Below, in pieces: positions 63,336 through 64,000 of a stretch of DNA of 64,000 bases. The position numbers were made by a program, and so were the translations under genes. The notes beneath the pieces were generated by a model that searched no databases, had not been told where the DNA came from, and saw only the letters and a list, made by a program, of their open reading frames with translations. Source of the DNA: Cardinalis cardinalis (Eukaryota; Chordata; Aves; Passeriformes; Cardinalidae); the NCBI GenBank assembly GCA_014549065.1, contig JACDOX010000015.1, positions 8,439,016 to 8,503,015 on the forward strand. Reading direction: 5' to 3'. Each line of letters starts with the position of its first letter. Position 1 is the first letter of the stretch.

Positions 63336-64000
63336 AGATGCCATTCCCAGGTCCTTTGCTCCCCTGATGTGNTGCAGGATGCCTGACTCCAGGGCTCTGC
63401 ATTGGAGACCAGGCACATTGCATTGCTCTGTATTGCCCTGCTTTTGTGTGATTGACCATGGTACACCCAGGAACATTCACACAACATTAATAAGGGTGAA
63501 GAAATCATTGACAGCCTAGGTGGGCTCAATTTGGCCTTGTCAGGACATTTCCATTTCCCATTGATTTTAGTTGTTTGTGGTTGCACACAAAGTGTCAGAG
63601 TTAGTGAATTAGAACAGGTGACAAGGGCCCTTGGGAAAGCACAACACCATCATTAGGTGGATGGGAAATGATTGCAGCTCTACNTCTTCCTTAATCATTT
63701 TTCTTCCTTAAAAATGACTATTGCACAAACTACCTCTCTATTTTGTGGCGCTCTGTAATTTCATGATACAGCAGTTAGGAGATAATTTGATTTAAAGAAA
63801 AAAAAATAGAAATACTAACTACAGCTCTCTGGAGATTCAGTGCCTAATGATATGCACTTAAAAGTAGAAGCAATAACAAAATGAAGAGGAATGGTGCCTG
63901 CAGGGTACGTTCAGATCTGGGTTATCTGGCTCTCTCACAGCTGAAGGCGGCCAGCAGCGTGTGACAGTCACTCACAACCTGCACTCCTGAGCCTGAGGAG

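Larger units (their letters stand above)
60822..64000. other. non-coding stretch to the end of the window
   Basis: Apart from the CR1 3' end at 61.87 kb and the related pair of segments at 62.19 and 63.22 kb, nothing is recognised. Frames are short. The last 100 bases are GC-richer, with a few CpGs near 63,945-63,960. Confidence 0.6.

Noticed and set aside
1..64000. tRNA, rRNA, CRISPR array, operon or prokaryotic mobile element
   Set aside because: None of the required structures is visible and the repeat content is avian.

Overview
The window is vertebrate nuclear DNA, most likely from a bird and probably a songbird (passerine). The evidence is its repeat content: decayed CR1 LINE copies with recognisable CR1 3' ends, two avian-type solo LTRs, and an LTR type that I recall as common in songbird genomes. 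I see no mammalian SINE or L1. Background DNA is AT-rich and CpG-poor, and open reading frames are short and stop-rich. Single N bases are scattered throughout and there is one assembly gap of 630 N.

I find no protein-coding gene that I can support. None of the ATG-started open frames resembles a protein family I know. Almost all are under about 150 codons, and many overlap each other on opposite strands. The window is best read as an intron or intergenic DNA.

Layout: (1) 1-14,400 is non-coding, with a CR1 scrap near 3.4 kb and small repeats. (2) 14,440-16,380 is the most structured part. A CpG-rich segment is broken by the gap at 14,737-15,366. Right beside it is a solo LTR (15,528-16,376) with a 5-bp target duplication. 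A second LTR of another family (15,742-16,124, opposite strand, 6-bp target duplication) has inserted into the first. (3) 16,600-28,900 is ordinary DNA with CR1 relics at about 16.64 kb and 26.96-27.84 kb. (4) 28,990-29,640 holds a short tandem repeat and an LTR-like TATA box on the minus strand. (5) 29,640-54,260 has no gene; it contains a 36-nt-arm inverted repeat near 36 kb, several microsatellites and stretches that look like conserved non-coding DNA. (6) 54,264-54,773 is a minus-strand avian solo LTR, followed by a GC-richer segment with the longest gap-free open frame (212 codons), probably spurious. (7) 54,780-64,000 holds an AT-rich satellite-like block at 57.3-57.5 kb, a two-copy 76-bp minisatellite at 60.7 kb, a CR1 3' end at 61.9 kb and a pair of related roughly 115-bp segments about 1 kb apart.

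No operon, CRISPR array, RNA gene or new multi-gene system is visible. The most useful leads are the CpG-rich, gap-broken segment next to the nested LTRs and the unexplained duplicated or palindromic segments. Repeat calls rest on recalled family consensus sequences and on motifs visible here; no database search was run.
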